A DNA stretch of 64,000 bases from Blautia parvula (GTDB lineage: Bacteria > Bacillota > Clostridia > Lachnospirales > Lachnospiraceae). The stretch is from the NCBI RefSeq assembly GCF_020215665.1, contig NZ_CP084061.1, positions 5,175,001 through 5,239,000 on the forward strand, read 5' to 3'. The position numbers and the translations under genes are program-made. Shown here in pieces: positions 18,954-26,740 of the stretch (position 1 is its first letter; every line of letters begins with the position of its first letter). The notes beneath the pieces are model-generated. The model was not told the DNA's origin. It made no database searches and worked only from the letters and a program-made list of their open reading frames with translations.

Positions 18954-19565
18954 ATGCCGGATATAAAAAAGGTGACGCCGCTCACAGAGAATCCCCATGT
19001 AAATCTCTACCACCTGGATGTGGAGAGTAAGACAGGAAGAAAGGGACATTACTATGTGGCGTCACGGGCAAAGACTGAGAATGAACTGAAGATCAAAACA
19101 AGGAAAAACACCCCGGATGGAGTTATTATCTACAGCCTCTATGGGGAGAAGAAAGACAGGGTCGTGCTGGTACGTCAGTACCGTTATGCTATTGACAGCT
19201 ATATCTATGAGTTCCCGGCAGGCCTGGTAGAGCCCGGTGAGGACTACAGAGAAGCCGCGATCAGAGAGATGAAAGAGGAAACCGGCCTGACACTTACTCC
19301 TCTTGATGTGGACCCGGCATATGAGAAACCGTATTTTACTACCATTGGCATGACCGATGAATCCTGCGCCAGTGTATACGGTTATGCTTCCGGCCAGGTG
19401 TCCGGGGATGGACTGGAGGATTCCGAGGAGCTGGAGATTGTGCTGGCTGACAGGGAAGAGGTCAGAAGAATCCTGAGGGAAGAGAAAGCAGCGATCATGA
19501 CGGCTTATATGCTGATGCATTTTCTGCATGATGATGAGCCGTTTGCTTTTCTGAAGGAAATCTAA
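18954..19565 (+). CDS. Nudix hydrolase in the riboflavin unit
   Basis: This is a 203-residue Nudix pyrophosphatase. A complete Nudix box is visible at about residues 90-112 (G-x5-E-x7-REMKEETG), with the preceding YEFPAGLVEPGE stretch typical of ADP-ribose pyrophosphatase-type members. It begins two bases after ribU with its own GAGGAGA site, placing it under the FMN riboswitch. Typical substrates of this subgroup are ADP-ribose or other nucleotide sugars; a flavin-nucleotide substrate is an inference from the riboswitch and cannot be read from the sequence. Confidence 0.88.
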   Translation: MPDIKKVTPLTENPHVNLYHLDVESKTGRKGHYYVASRAKTENELKIKTRKNTPDGVIIYSLYGEKKDRVVLVRQYRYAIDSYIYEFPAGLVEPGEDYREAAIREMKEETGLTLTPLDVDPAYEKPYFTTIGMTDESCASVYGYASGQVSGDGLEDSEELEIVLADREEVRRILREEKAAIMTAYMLMHFLHDDEPFAFLKEI

Positions 19566-19751
19566 GACACAGAATCAATTATAGATCAGAAACCGTTCGC
19601 AAATTTTTCATAAAAAATTAACGGGATAGGCATTGTATCCCGGGCGGATGAGAGTATACTTAAGGTAGCCGGTGCAGGCAAAATCTGCCCCGGCTACTGT
19701 CAGATTGCGCAGACAGCAGTCAAAACAGGCAGGCATGGGAGATATTTATAT

Positions 19752-20909
19752 ATGAAGTGGAAGAAGTATGTAAAAGGTATTCTGGCAGCATTGTTTACAG
19801 TTTTAGGCGTTATACTGGTCATTGTTTTGGGACTTAAATTCCTCAGGTTTTTTATGCCTTTTGTCATCGGATGGATCATCGCCATGATCGCCAGCCCTCT
19901 GGTGCGCATGGTGGAAAAGAGGATGAAAATAGCCAGAAAGCACACATCCATGCTGATCATTATAGCAGTTTTAGCCGCCATAATCGGAGCAGGGTATTTT
20001 ATAGGAACAAAAGCGGTGGAGGAGGCCAGTGACCTGATCAATCAGGCACCGGATATTTACAGTGGATTCCGGGAGGATTTTCGGGAGGTGGAGCACAATC
20101 TCAATAAATTCATGAAACAGCTTCCGGAAAATGTACAGACTTCCATCAATAATGTGCAGGACGATCTGGGAGAACGGATCGGAAAACTGGTGGGAAATAT
20201 CAGCGAGTGGACCGTTGGCTACGCAGGTGATATGGCCAAGCATCTTCCGAGTGTGCTGATATCTATTATATTTACCATATTGTCCGCCTATTTTTTCATC
20301 GCGGACCGGGATGGAATCCTGGAGTTTGGGCGGAACAACACACCGCAGATCATCCAGGAAAAATGGAGACTGCTGGCAGACAGCTTTAAAAAGGTCTTCG
20401 GCGGTTATTTCAAAGCACAGTTTAAGATCATGGCTGTTATCTGGGCAATACTCTGTGTAGGGCTGCTGTTTCTGGAGGTGAGCTTTGCCGTGCTGGTGGC
20501 ATTCCTCATTTCTTTTCTGGATATGCTTCCGTTCTTCGGAACAGGGACAGCCCTTATACCATGGGCTGTATTCAAGCTGTTGTCCGGTGATACAAAGTTT
20601 GCGGTTGGTCTGATCATCCTTTACCTGGTGACGCAGTTGGTGCGGAGGGTCATAGAGCCCAAGATGGTGGGGGATTCCATTGGCATGGACCCACTCCTTA
20701 CACTGATCTTTATGTATACAGGATACCGGGTCAGCAGTGTCATTGGCATGATACTTGCAGTGCCCATAGGGGCAGTTGTGATCAATTTCTATAAATCAGG
20801 TATGTTTGACAGACCGCTCCAGTCAGCAAAGGAAGCCATGGAGGATCTTTTGGAGTGGATCTGCCGCAACAATGGGGACGAAGAGCACATAGAGAATAAA
20901 GAATCATAG
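19752..20909 (+). CDS. AI-2E family transporter (YtvI-like)
   Basis: This is a 385-residue membrane protein of the AI-2 exporter superfamily. It has hydrophobic helices at the N-terminus, a soluble middle section (about residues 95-170), and a C-terminal membrane block with the family signature FLDMLPFFGTG followed by the PKMVGDSIGMDPLLTL region. In endospore formers this branch includes the sporulation protein YtvI; others move ions or signals. The about 190 bases before it contain a GC-rich hairpin (about 19668-19699) without a T-run. The gene stands alone before a long palindromic terminator. Actual substrate is unknown. Confidence 0.85.
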   Translation: MKWKKYVKGILAALFTVLGVILVIVLGLKFLRFFMPFVIGWIIAMIASPLVRMVEKRMKIARKHTSMLIIIAVLAAIIGAGYFIGTKAVEEASDLINQAPDIYSGFREDFREVEHNLNKFMKQLPENVQTSINNVQDDLGERIGKLVGNISEWTVGYAGDMAKHLPSVLISIIFTILSAYFFIADRDGILEFGRNNTPQIIQEKWRLLADSFKKVFGGYFKAQFKIMAVIWAILCVGLLFLEVSFAVLVAFLISFLDMLPFFGTGTALIPWAVFKLLSGDTKFAVGLIILYLVTQLVRRVIEPKMVGDSIGMDPLLTLIFMYTGYRVSSVIGMILAVPIGAVVINFYKSGMFDRPLQSAKEAMEDLLEWICRNNGDEEHIENKES

Positions 20910-20917
20910 AACAGGAC

Positions 20918-20953
20918 AAGATAGCATAAAGAGTAAAATCTTTATGCTATCTT
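20918..20953. terminator. Long palindrome after the AI-2E gene
   Basis: A perfect 15-bp stem (20918-20932 with 20939-20953) has a 6-nt loop. The T content on the plus side is modest, so it may be a terminator, an operator, or both, because part of it is repeated in the ktr promoter region. Confidence 0.6.
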
Positions 20954-20990
20954 AATGCGTCCTTAACATAGCTTTATGCCGTTTTAATAT
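20940..20990 (+). promoter_or_regulatory. Candidate ktr promoter with a direct repeat
   Basis: A 17-base stretch starting CTTTATGC and ending TTAAT occurs twice, at 20940 and 20972, 32 bp apart. The second copy lies between a -35-like TTAACA (20963-20968) and a -10-like TAATAT (20985-20990). OmpR-family regulators such as KdpE commonly bind direct repeats, so this is a candidate KdpE site; that is an inference. Confidence 0.45.
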
Positions 20991-21056
20991 AAAAGAATTT
21001 AGAATATGTAGTTACAGGATAACACAGAAAGAGAATAAAAAGGGTGGAAGACTCTT

Positions 21057-22403
21057 ATGTCAGGAATAAAAAAACATCACTGGACCACAACGAAACTTAT
21101 TGTATTCGGTTATCTGGCAGTGATTACCACAGGTACGCTCCTGCTGATGCTGCCTGTGTCCAACCGGCAGATGACAGCAGCTCCGTTTATGGATGCCTGG
21201 TTTACCGCCACATCAGCAACGTGTGTCACCGGACTGGTGCTGCATGACACCTATACATTCTGGTCTGAATTTGGCCAGGGTGTCATCTTATTATTAATAC
21301 AGATAGGCGGCATTGGATTTATGACGATCGCCATTTCCGCGCTCGCTATCACCAAGAGAAAGATTGGTTTGTCGCAGAGGCTTCTGATGCAGGAATCCGT
21401 GGCTGCACCCCAGGTGGGCGGAATTGTGCGCATGGCAAAGTTTGTGTTCGGCGGAACGGTATTATTCGAGGGGATCGGAGCCATTTTGCTGAGCTTTTAT
21501 TTTGTTCCGAGACTGGGTACGGGAAAAGGTATATATTTTTCCGTATTTCACTCCATTTCTGCCTTTTGTAATGCGGGAATAGATTTGATGGGCTATTTTG
21601 ATCCGGGAACTTCCCTCATGACCGCTTCAGACAGCCCTCTGGTGAGTATCACCATTATGCTGCTGATCATAGTGGGCGGCCTGGGATTTCTAGTGTGGGC
21701 AGATGTCAGGAACCATAAATGGCATTATAAAAATTATAAGCTCCACACAAAGGTCGTGCTCATGGCAACAGCGATACTTATTTTCGGAGGGGCTGTCCTC
21801 ATGTTTTTCTTTGAGCTGGGGAAACCTTCCATGGAGGGAAGAAGCTTTGGGGAACAGGTACTCTGCGCGTTCTTTCAGGCCGTAACGCCCAGAACAGCGG
21901 GGTTCAATACCGTGGATCTGACAACGCTATCGGGCTGCAGTAAAATCCTCATAGTGGGGCTTATGTTTATCGGCGGTTCTCCCGGTTCCACTGCGGGAGG
22001 TATTAAGACAACCACCATGTCCATCATGATCCTGAGTATATGGTCTGAATTCAGAAAACGGAAGGATATCGAGTGTTTCCGCAGAAGAATGGAGGAGAAT
22101 GCCCTGCGCCACGCAAGCTGTGTAACCATGCTCTATGGGCTTCTGATCCTGGTGGGAACTGTGCTGATCGCCTCTGCAGATGGAACTGCGATCCAGGACG
22201 CTCTGTTTGAAGCGGCCTCCGCGATCGGAACCGTAGGACTGTCTCTGGGGATCACTGCGCAGCTTGGAACCGTTTCACATATTGTTCTGATACTGCTCAT
22301 GTTTATCGGAAGGGTCGGAGGCATTACCATACTCATTGCTTTCGGCAACCGGATTGCCAACATACCATCAAAACTGCCTATGGAAAAGGTATCTGTAGGC
22401 TGA
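21057..22403 (+). CDS. ktrB: Potassium transporter membrane subunit, KtrB/TrkH type
   Basis: This is a 448-residue membrane protein of the Trk/Ktr/HKT family, taking up potassium (often with sodium). It contains the four pore-loop regions expected of this family: ATSATCVTGL, HSISAFCNAGIDL, ITPRTAGFN-like TPRTAGFNT, and SAIGTVGLSLG, with selectivity glycines in place. At this length it fits KtrB rather than TrkH. It is followed 20 bases later by the KtrA regulatory subunit, so the two form one uptake system. KdpD/KdpE lie just downstream and may control it. Confidence 0.9.
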   Translation: MSGIKKHHWTTTKLIVFGYLAVITTGTLLLMLPVSNRQMTAAPFMDAWFTATSATCVTGLVLHDTYTFWSEFGQGVILLLIQIGGIGFMTIAISALAITKRKIGLSQRLLMQESVAAPQVGGIVRMAKFVFGGTVLFEGIGAILLSFYFVPRLGTGKGIYFSVFHSISAFCNAGIDLMGYFDPGTSLMTASDSPLVSITIMLLIIVGGLGFLVWADVRNHKWHYKNYKLHTKVVLMATAILIFGGAVLMFFFELGKPSMEGRSFGEQVLCAFFQAVTPRTAGFNTVDLTTLSGCSKILIVGLMFIGGSPGSTAGGIKTTTMSIMILSIWSEFRKRKDIECFRRRMEENALRHASCVTMLYGLLILVGTVLIASADGTAIQDALFEAASAIGTVGLSLGITAQLGTVSHIVLILLMFIGRVGGITILIAFGNRIANIPSKLPMEKVSVG

Positions 22404-22423
22404 TCAAGGAGGAAAAGTAGAAA

Positions 22424-23074
22424 ATGAAATCGGTTCTTGTAGTGGGACTGGGCCGCTTTGGCCGCCATATGGCAGCGAAATTAATAGAGGAGGGCAATGA
22501 AGTCCTCGCAGTTGATATAAATGAGGAGCGTGTCAATGACGCGCTGGACCTGGTGACAAATGCGCAGATTGGAGATACCACCAATGAGCATTTCATTGCC
22601 TCTCTGGGAGTGGGGAATTTTGATCTCTGCGTTGTGGCCATCGGGGATAATTTTCAGAGCTCCCTGGAGACCACAGCGCTTCTCAAGGATTACGGGGCGC
22701 CTTTTGTCCTCTCAAGGGCAAACAGGGATGTGCACGCAAAGTTTCTTCTCAGAAACGGAGCGGACAAGATAGTCTATCCGGAACGGGAGATGGCAGAACG
22801 TCTGGCTGTCAAATTCGGCACAGATAATATTTTCGATTACATTGAATTAACCCCTGATTACTCCATTTATGAGATTCCGGTCCCGGCACCGTGGGTGGGC
22901 AAGTCCATTGTGGAAAAGGGAGTGCGGAATAAATATCATATCAGTATTCTGGCAGTCAAGGAACAGGAGGAAATCTATCCTCTTCCCCGCCCGGAGTATA
23001 TCTTTCGGGGAAGTGAGACCCTGATCATCATGGGACATTACAAAGATGTAAGAGCGCTGGCAAAGGCGAGATAG
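22424..23074 (+). CDS. ktrA: Ktr potassium uptake regulatory subunit (RCK protein)
   Basis: This is a 216-residue cytoplasmic RCK protein. The N-terminal Rossmann fold shows the nucleotide-binding GLGRFGRHMA loop and the acidic residue of VDINEE at the end of strand two. The C-terminal RCK_C domain (about residues 135-216) is the region that binds c-di-AMP in characterised KtrA proteins. It gates the KtrB channel encoded upstream in response to ATP/ADP. An AGGAGG site lies 11 bases before the ATG. Fusion or truncation is not seen; length is standard. Confidence 0.92.
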   Translation: MKSVLVVGLGRFGRHMAAKLIEEGNEVLAVDINEERVNDALDLVTNAQIGDTTNEHFIASLGVGNFDLCVVAIGDNFQSSLETTALLKDYGAPFVLSRANRDVHAKFLLRNGADKIVYPEREMAERLAVKFGTDNIFDYIELTPDYSIYEIPVPAPWVGKSIVEKGVRNKYHISILAVKEQEEIYPLPRPEYIFRGSETLIIMGHYKDVRALAKAR

Positions 23075-23107
23075 CCGGCGCTCTTTGCCTTTCCCCGCAT
23101 AATTTAT

Positions 23108-23135
23108 TTGATTCCCGCGGGAAATAGGCTATAAT
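23108..23135 (+). promoter_or_regulatory. kdpDE promoter with a palindrome in the spacer
   Basis: A -35 TTGATT (23108-23113) and a -10 TATAAT (23130-23135) are 16 bp apart. The perfect 12-bp palindrome TTCCCGCGGGAA (23112-23123) overlaps the -35 and spacer, an operator-like placement. Confidence 0.6.
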
Positions 23136-23166
23136 AAACCAAACAGCGCAGAAAGGGGGAGCCGGG

Positions 23167-25746
23167 ATGGAGACGGATAAAAGCGGCAGGCTGAAGATCT
23201 TTTTCAGCTATGCGGAAGGAACAGGAAAGATAGGACAGATGCTGCGGGATGCAGCGGAGAGAAAAAAAGAGGGCTGCGATGTAGTGGTCGGATGTGTTCC
23301 CCTGGAGCTGGATTTGGGGGAGAAAATGGAAAAGCTTGCCCCCGTTTTTCATAATTATCAGGGGAATCTGTCTCCGGAGTTTGATCTGGACAGTGCGATC
23401 AGAAGAAGGCCCGGGCTTTTGGTCATAGACAGGCTGGCCCACGGGAATGCTCCGGGTTCCAGGCACAGAAAGCGTTATCAGGACATAGAGGAGCTTCTTC
23501 GGGCCGGGATTGATGTGTATACGACCCTGAATGTACAGCAGATAGAGAGTCTTTCGGATGTGATTTCCTCCCTGACCGGCAGACCGGCAGGGGAGCGCGT
23601 TCCGGATAAAGTATTCGATCAGGCAGACCAGGTGGAATTTGTGGACGCGGAACCGGAAAAGGTACGGGAGTGCCTTGGAAATAATGTTGCGGATACAGGT
23701 GTCCTCACTGCCCTGCGGGAGATGGCCCTCAGAAGAATGGCGGACAGGATCAATAAGATCGCGGAAAAGGGGGAGGATGTACAGGAGACCTCCTATCCGG
23801 GAGAACATATCCTGACCGGAATCTCCGCATCTCCCTCCAACGGCAGGGTGATCAGGACCGCGGCACGTATGGCGGATGCGTTCCACGGGGCGTTTACCGC
23901 TCTGTATGTGCAGACGTCCCACGATAAAAATCTGCCGGATGCAGATAAAAGGATACTAAAAGAGAATATGGAACTGGCGGAAAAACTGGGAGCCAGGGTC
24001 ATCACCATGTACGGGGATGATGTGGTCCAGCAGATCGCAGAGTATGCCAGAATGGCAGGTGTATCAAAAATTGTGCTGGGCCGTACCAAATGGATCGGAG
24101 GTCTCTCTTTTTCCAGAGTCAGCTTTGCCGACAAACTGACAGCACTAGGCTCCAATCCCGATATTTATATTATCCCATCTATGGAGCAGAATACCGGTAC
24201 TGCGGGATTTCGCATAAGGCACAGCAGAACCGGCTTCACCTTCAAGGATACCCTGAAGACAGTGGGCGTGCTGCTGGCCTCCACGGGGATTGGCGGATGG
24301 ATGTACAGCCATGGGATTTCAGAGGTCAATATTATCATGCTGTATATTCTGGGGGTAGTTCTCACCGCCATGTGGACAGAGAGCAAGGCATACAGTCTGG
24401 TGAGCTCCTTTATCAGTGTATTTACCTTTAATTTTTTCTTTACACTCCCCAGATATTCGTTTAAAGCCTACGGGCCGGAATATCCTGTTACCTTTATCAT
24501 TATGTTCCTGGTGGCATTCCTCATTTCCACCCTGACGACCAGAGTGAAGGAGCAGGCGCACCAGGCAGCGGAAAAGGCATACCGCACGGAAATTCTGCTG
24601 GAGACCAGCCAGAAGCTGCAGAAGGCCAGGGATGTGTCCCAGATCATCCGGGAGATCATGGTGCAGATGGAGAAAATGCTGGGCCGGACGGTTATCTTCT
24701 ATATGCCCGATGAGAAGGGAAATCTGGTTCCCAGAATGGAAAAACAGGATATGTCGGATGCCGGGCAGTATCTCAATGAGAAGGAACAGGAAGTGGTATC
24801 CTGGGTGTATCAGAATAATAAGCATGCGGGTGCCACAACAGATACGCTGCCCGATGCAAAATGTCTGTACCTGGCTGTGAGAGGCAGGAAGGAAGCTCTG
24901 GCAGTGGCAGGTATTGTTATGGGGGCTGAGGAACTCACAGCTTTTGAGAGAAGCCTGCTGCTTGCCATGTTGAATGAATGTGCCCTGGCACTTGAAAAGC
25001 AGAAGCTGGATGAGGAGAAAAAGGAAGTGGAGATGAACGCCAGACAGGAGCGGCTGCGGGCCAATCTGCTGCGGGCTATTTCCCATGACCTGCGCACTCC
25101 GCTGACCGGTATTTCCGGAAATGCCAGTGTGCTTTTAAACGGCAGCGCCCAGATGGAGGAGAGCCAGAGGCATAAGATTTACGGGGATATTTATGACGAT
25201 GCCATCTGGCTCATCAACCTGGTGGAGAATCTGCTCTCTGTCACAAGGATTGAGAATGGGACCATGAACCTGAAGCGGCAGACAGAACTTCTGGACGATG
25301 TGATCAACGAGGCCATGCACCACCTGGACAGAAAGAGCGGAGAACACAAGATCACAGTGAAGCAGGAGGACGAATTCCTGATGGCCAGGATGGATACCAG
25401 GCTGATTGTGCAGGTGTTTATCAATATCATAGACAATGCCATCAAATATACACCGGCCGGGTCAGAGATTAAGGTTCACGTATTCCAGAAGGATGGATTT
25501 GTGTGGACGGAAATCGCGGACAACGGAAACGGGGTGGCGGATGCGGATAAAAATAAGCTGTTTCAGATGTTTTATACGGCAGAGAACCAGAAAGGGGACG
25601 GCAGGCGCGGGCTGGGACTTGGCCTTGCACTCTGTAAAGCCATTATAAATGCACATGGCGGAGAGATCGGGGTAAGGGACAACAGCCCCCGGGGAAGCGT
25701 TTTCTATTTCACATTGCCGGCAGAGGAGGTAGTGATACATGAATAA
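23167..25746 (+). CDS. kdpD: KdpD-type potassium sensor histidine kinase
   Basis: This is a membrane sensor kinase of 859 residues that governs potassium uptake genes. In order it has an N-terminal KdpD domain (about 7-210), a universal-stress-protein domain (about 215-345), four membrane segments (about 365-450), a GAF-like region, a HisKA domain with SHDLRTPLTG (His640), and a C-terminal HATPase with GLGLGLALCK. The usual Walker A lysine loop is altered: YAEGTGKI has Gly-Lys but lacks the first Gly and the Thr/Ser. The USP domain retains an SxS-x20-FTAxY pattern (residues 220-247), the c-di-AMP-binding motif described for Staphylococcus aureus KdpD. It overlaps kdpE by eight bases. Confidence 0.93.
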   Translation: METDKSGRLKIFFSYAEGTGKIGQMLRDAAERKKEGCDVVVGCVPLELDLGEKMEKLAPVFHNYQGNLSPEFDLDSAIRRRPGLLVIDRLAHGNAPGSRHRKRYQDIEELLRAGIDVYTTLNVQQIESLSDVISSLTGRPAGERVPDKVFDQADQVEFVDAEPEKVRECLGNNVADTGVLTALREMALRRMADRINKIAEKGEDVQETSYPGEHILTGISASPSNGRVIRTAARMADAFHGAFTALYVQTSHDKNLPDADKRILKENMELAEKLGARVITMYGDDVVQQIAEYARMAGVSKIVLGRTKWIGGLSFSRVSFADKLTALGSNPDIYIIPSMEQNTGTAGFRIRHSRTGFTFKDTLKTVGVLLASTGIGGWMYSHGISEVNIIMLYILGVVLTAMWTESKAYSLVSSFISVFTFNFFFTLPRYSFKAYGPEYPVTFIIMFLVAFLISTLTTRVKEQAHQAAEKAYRTEILLETSQKLQKARDVSQIIREIMVQMEKMLGRTVIFYMPDEKGNLVPRMEKQDMSDAGQYLNEKEQEVVSWVYQNNKHAGATTDTLPDAKCLYLAVRGRKEALAVAGIVMGAEELTAFERSLLLAMLNECALALEKQKLDEEKKEVEMNARQERLRANLLRAISHDLRTPLTGISGNASVLLNGSAQMEESQRHKIYGDIYDDAIWLINLVENLLSVTRIENGTMNLKRQTELLDDVINEAMHHLDRKSGEHKITVKQEDEFLMARMDTRLIVQVFINIIDNAIKYTPAGSEIKVHVFQKDGFVWTEIADNGNGVADADKNKLFQMFYTAENQKGDGRRGLGLGLALCKAIINAHGGEIGVRDNSPRGSVFYFTLPAEEVVIHE

Positions 25747-26440
25747 ACCATTGATACTTATTGTGGAAGATGACAAGGCTGTCAGAAATCTGATGGGAAC
25801 CACACTGGATATGCAGGAATACCGATACCATATGGCTAAAAACGGGGCACAGGCCCTGATGGAGGCGGTATCCCAGAGACCGGATGTGATCATACTGGAC
25901 CTGGGGCTGCCGGATATGGACGGTGTGGATCTGATAAAAAAAGTGCGGTCCTGGTCAAATGTACCGATCATCGTGGTAAGTGCCAGGAGCGAGGACGCGG
26001 ATAAGGTAAGCGCACTGGATGCGGGGGCAGATGATTATCTGACGAAACCTTTCAGTGTGGAGGAGCTGCTGGCAAGGCTGCGGGCAAGCCTTCGCAGGGC
26101 TATGTATCAGAGCAGCGGGGGCGTGGAGGACAACGCGGTCTTCGTGAACGGGGATTTGAAGATCGATTATGCATCCGGTTGTGTGTTTATCAGGGATGAG
26201 GAGGTCCATCTGACGCCGATTGAGTATAAGCTGCTGTGTCTTCTGGCTAAAAATGTGGGGAGGGTGCTGACGCATAACTTTATACTGAATGAGGTATGGG
26301 GGAATGTGATGCAGAGTGATGTGCCTTCGCTGCGGGTGTTTATGGCGACGCTGAGGAAGAAGATTGAGGAGGAGCCATCGGAGCCCAAGTATATACAGAC
26401 GCATATTGGGATTGGGTATCGGATGATTAAAAGGGAGTAG
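25739..26440 (+). CDS. kdpE: KdpE-type response regulator
   Basis: This is a 233-residue OmpR-family response regulator. The receiver domain has the phosphorylated Asp54 in LDLGLPDMDG and the conserved Lys of YLTKPF; the C-terminal winged helix shows LTPIEYKLLCLLAKN and the closing YIQTHIGIGYRM. It overlaps kdpD by eight bases and is translationally coupled to it. KdpE normally activates kdpFABC, but no Kdp ATPase genes are in this window; the neighbouring ktrBA pair is the plausible local target. It is followed by an exceptionally strong hairpin. Confidence 0.93.
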   Translation: MNKPLILIVEDDKAVRNLMGTTLDMQEYRYHMAKNGAQALMEAVSQRPDVIILDLGLPDMDGVDLIKKVRSWSNVPIIVVSARSEDADKVSALDAGADDYLTKPFSVEELLARLRASLRRAMYQSSGGVEDNAVFVNGDLKIDYASGCVFIRDEEVHLTPIEYKLLCLLAKNVGRVLTHNFILNEVWGNVMQSDVPSLRVFMATLRKKIEEEPSEPKYIQTHIGIGYRMIKRE

Positions 26441-26445
26441 TGAGC

Positions 26446-26504
26446 ATGAAAAACACCGCGGCCGGCAGTCCGGAGAGAAGACTGCCGGCCGCGGTGTTTT
26501 TCAT
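26446..26504. terminator. 25-bp perfect hairpin after kdpE
   Basis: The stem is perfect over 25 bp (26446-26470 with 26480-26504), with a 9-nt loop and A/T flanks that would give a U-tract in either direction. It insulates kdpE from the convergent dlt operon. Confidence 0.85.
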
Positions 26505-26545
26505 GGGATTCAGGTTGTGGGGGAAAGAGGCTAGGGATGGCGTTG

Positions 26546-26580
26546 GAGAAAAAAGAAAAAAGAAGCCGCCCCGCGGCTTC
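26546..26580 (-). terminator. dlt operon terminator
   Basis: On the minus strand an 8-bp stem (26573-26580 with 26562-26569) with a 3-nt loop is followed by a long T-rich tract. The stem overlaps the stop codon of the small dltX-like gene, marking the end of the dlt message. Confidence 0.85.
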
Positions 26581-26740
26581 AAAATTGGGAATATAGGAAG
26601 GGTGGGGCGGTGGAGAGGTTGGCGGTCATGAAGTAGAGGTAGAGGAGCATGAGGAGGATGTAGAAGGAGAGCACCTGGAGGAGGAAACGGGCTTTGGGGT
26701 TGGTTTTAAGGTTTTTTATAAAAGTTGTAAAGGCTTTCAT
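26579..26740 (-). CDS. dltX: DltX-like small membrane protein
   Basis: This is a 53-residue frame at the 3' end of the dlt operon. It has a basic N-terminus, one hydrophobic segment (about residues 19-38, containing FYILLMLLYLYF) and a C-terminal PFLYSQF. That layout, one membrane helix and a short tail ending in an aromatic-rich F-x-Y-x-x-F pattern, matches the small DltX peptides that take part in D-alanine transfer. It starts inside the last codons of dltD (35-base overlap, different frame) and ends exactly at the operon terminator. No strong ribosome site is visible, so translation is probably coupled to dltD. In Bacilli dltX usually precedes dltA; here it is last. Confidence 0.7.
   Translation of the reverse strand: MKAFTTFIKNLKTNPKARFLLQVLSFYILLMLLYLYFMTANLSTAPPFLYSQF

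Noticed and set aside
23104-23922. Long minus-strand open frame (272 codons) opposite kdpD
   Set aside because: It is a shadow of the strongly supported kdpD frame; the composition is unlike a real protein and no ribosome site is seen.
24319-25086. Second long minus-strand frame (255 codons) opposite kdpD
   Set aside because: Antisense to membrane, GAF and HisKA-coding sequence with clear motifs on the plus strand; no promoter or ribosome site.
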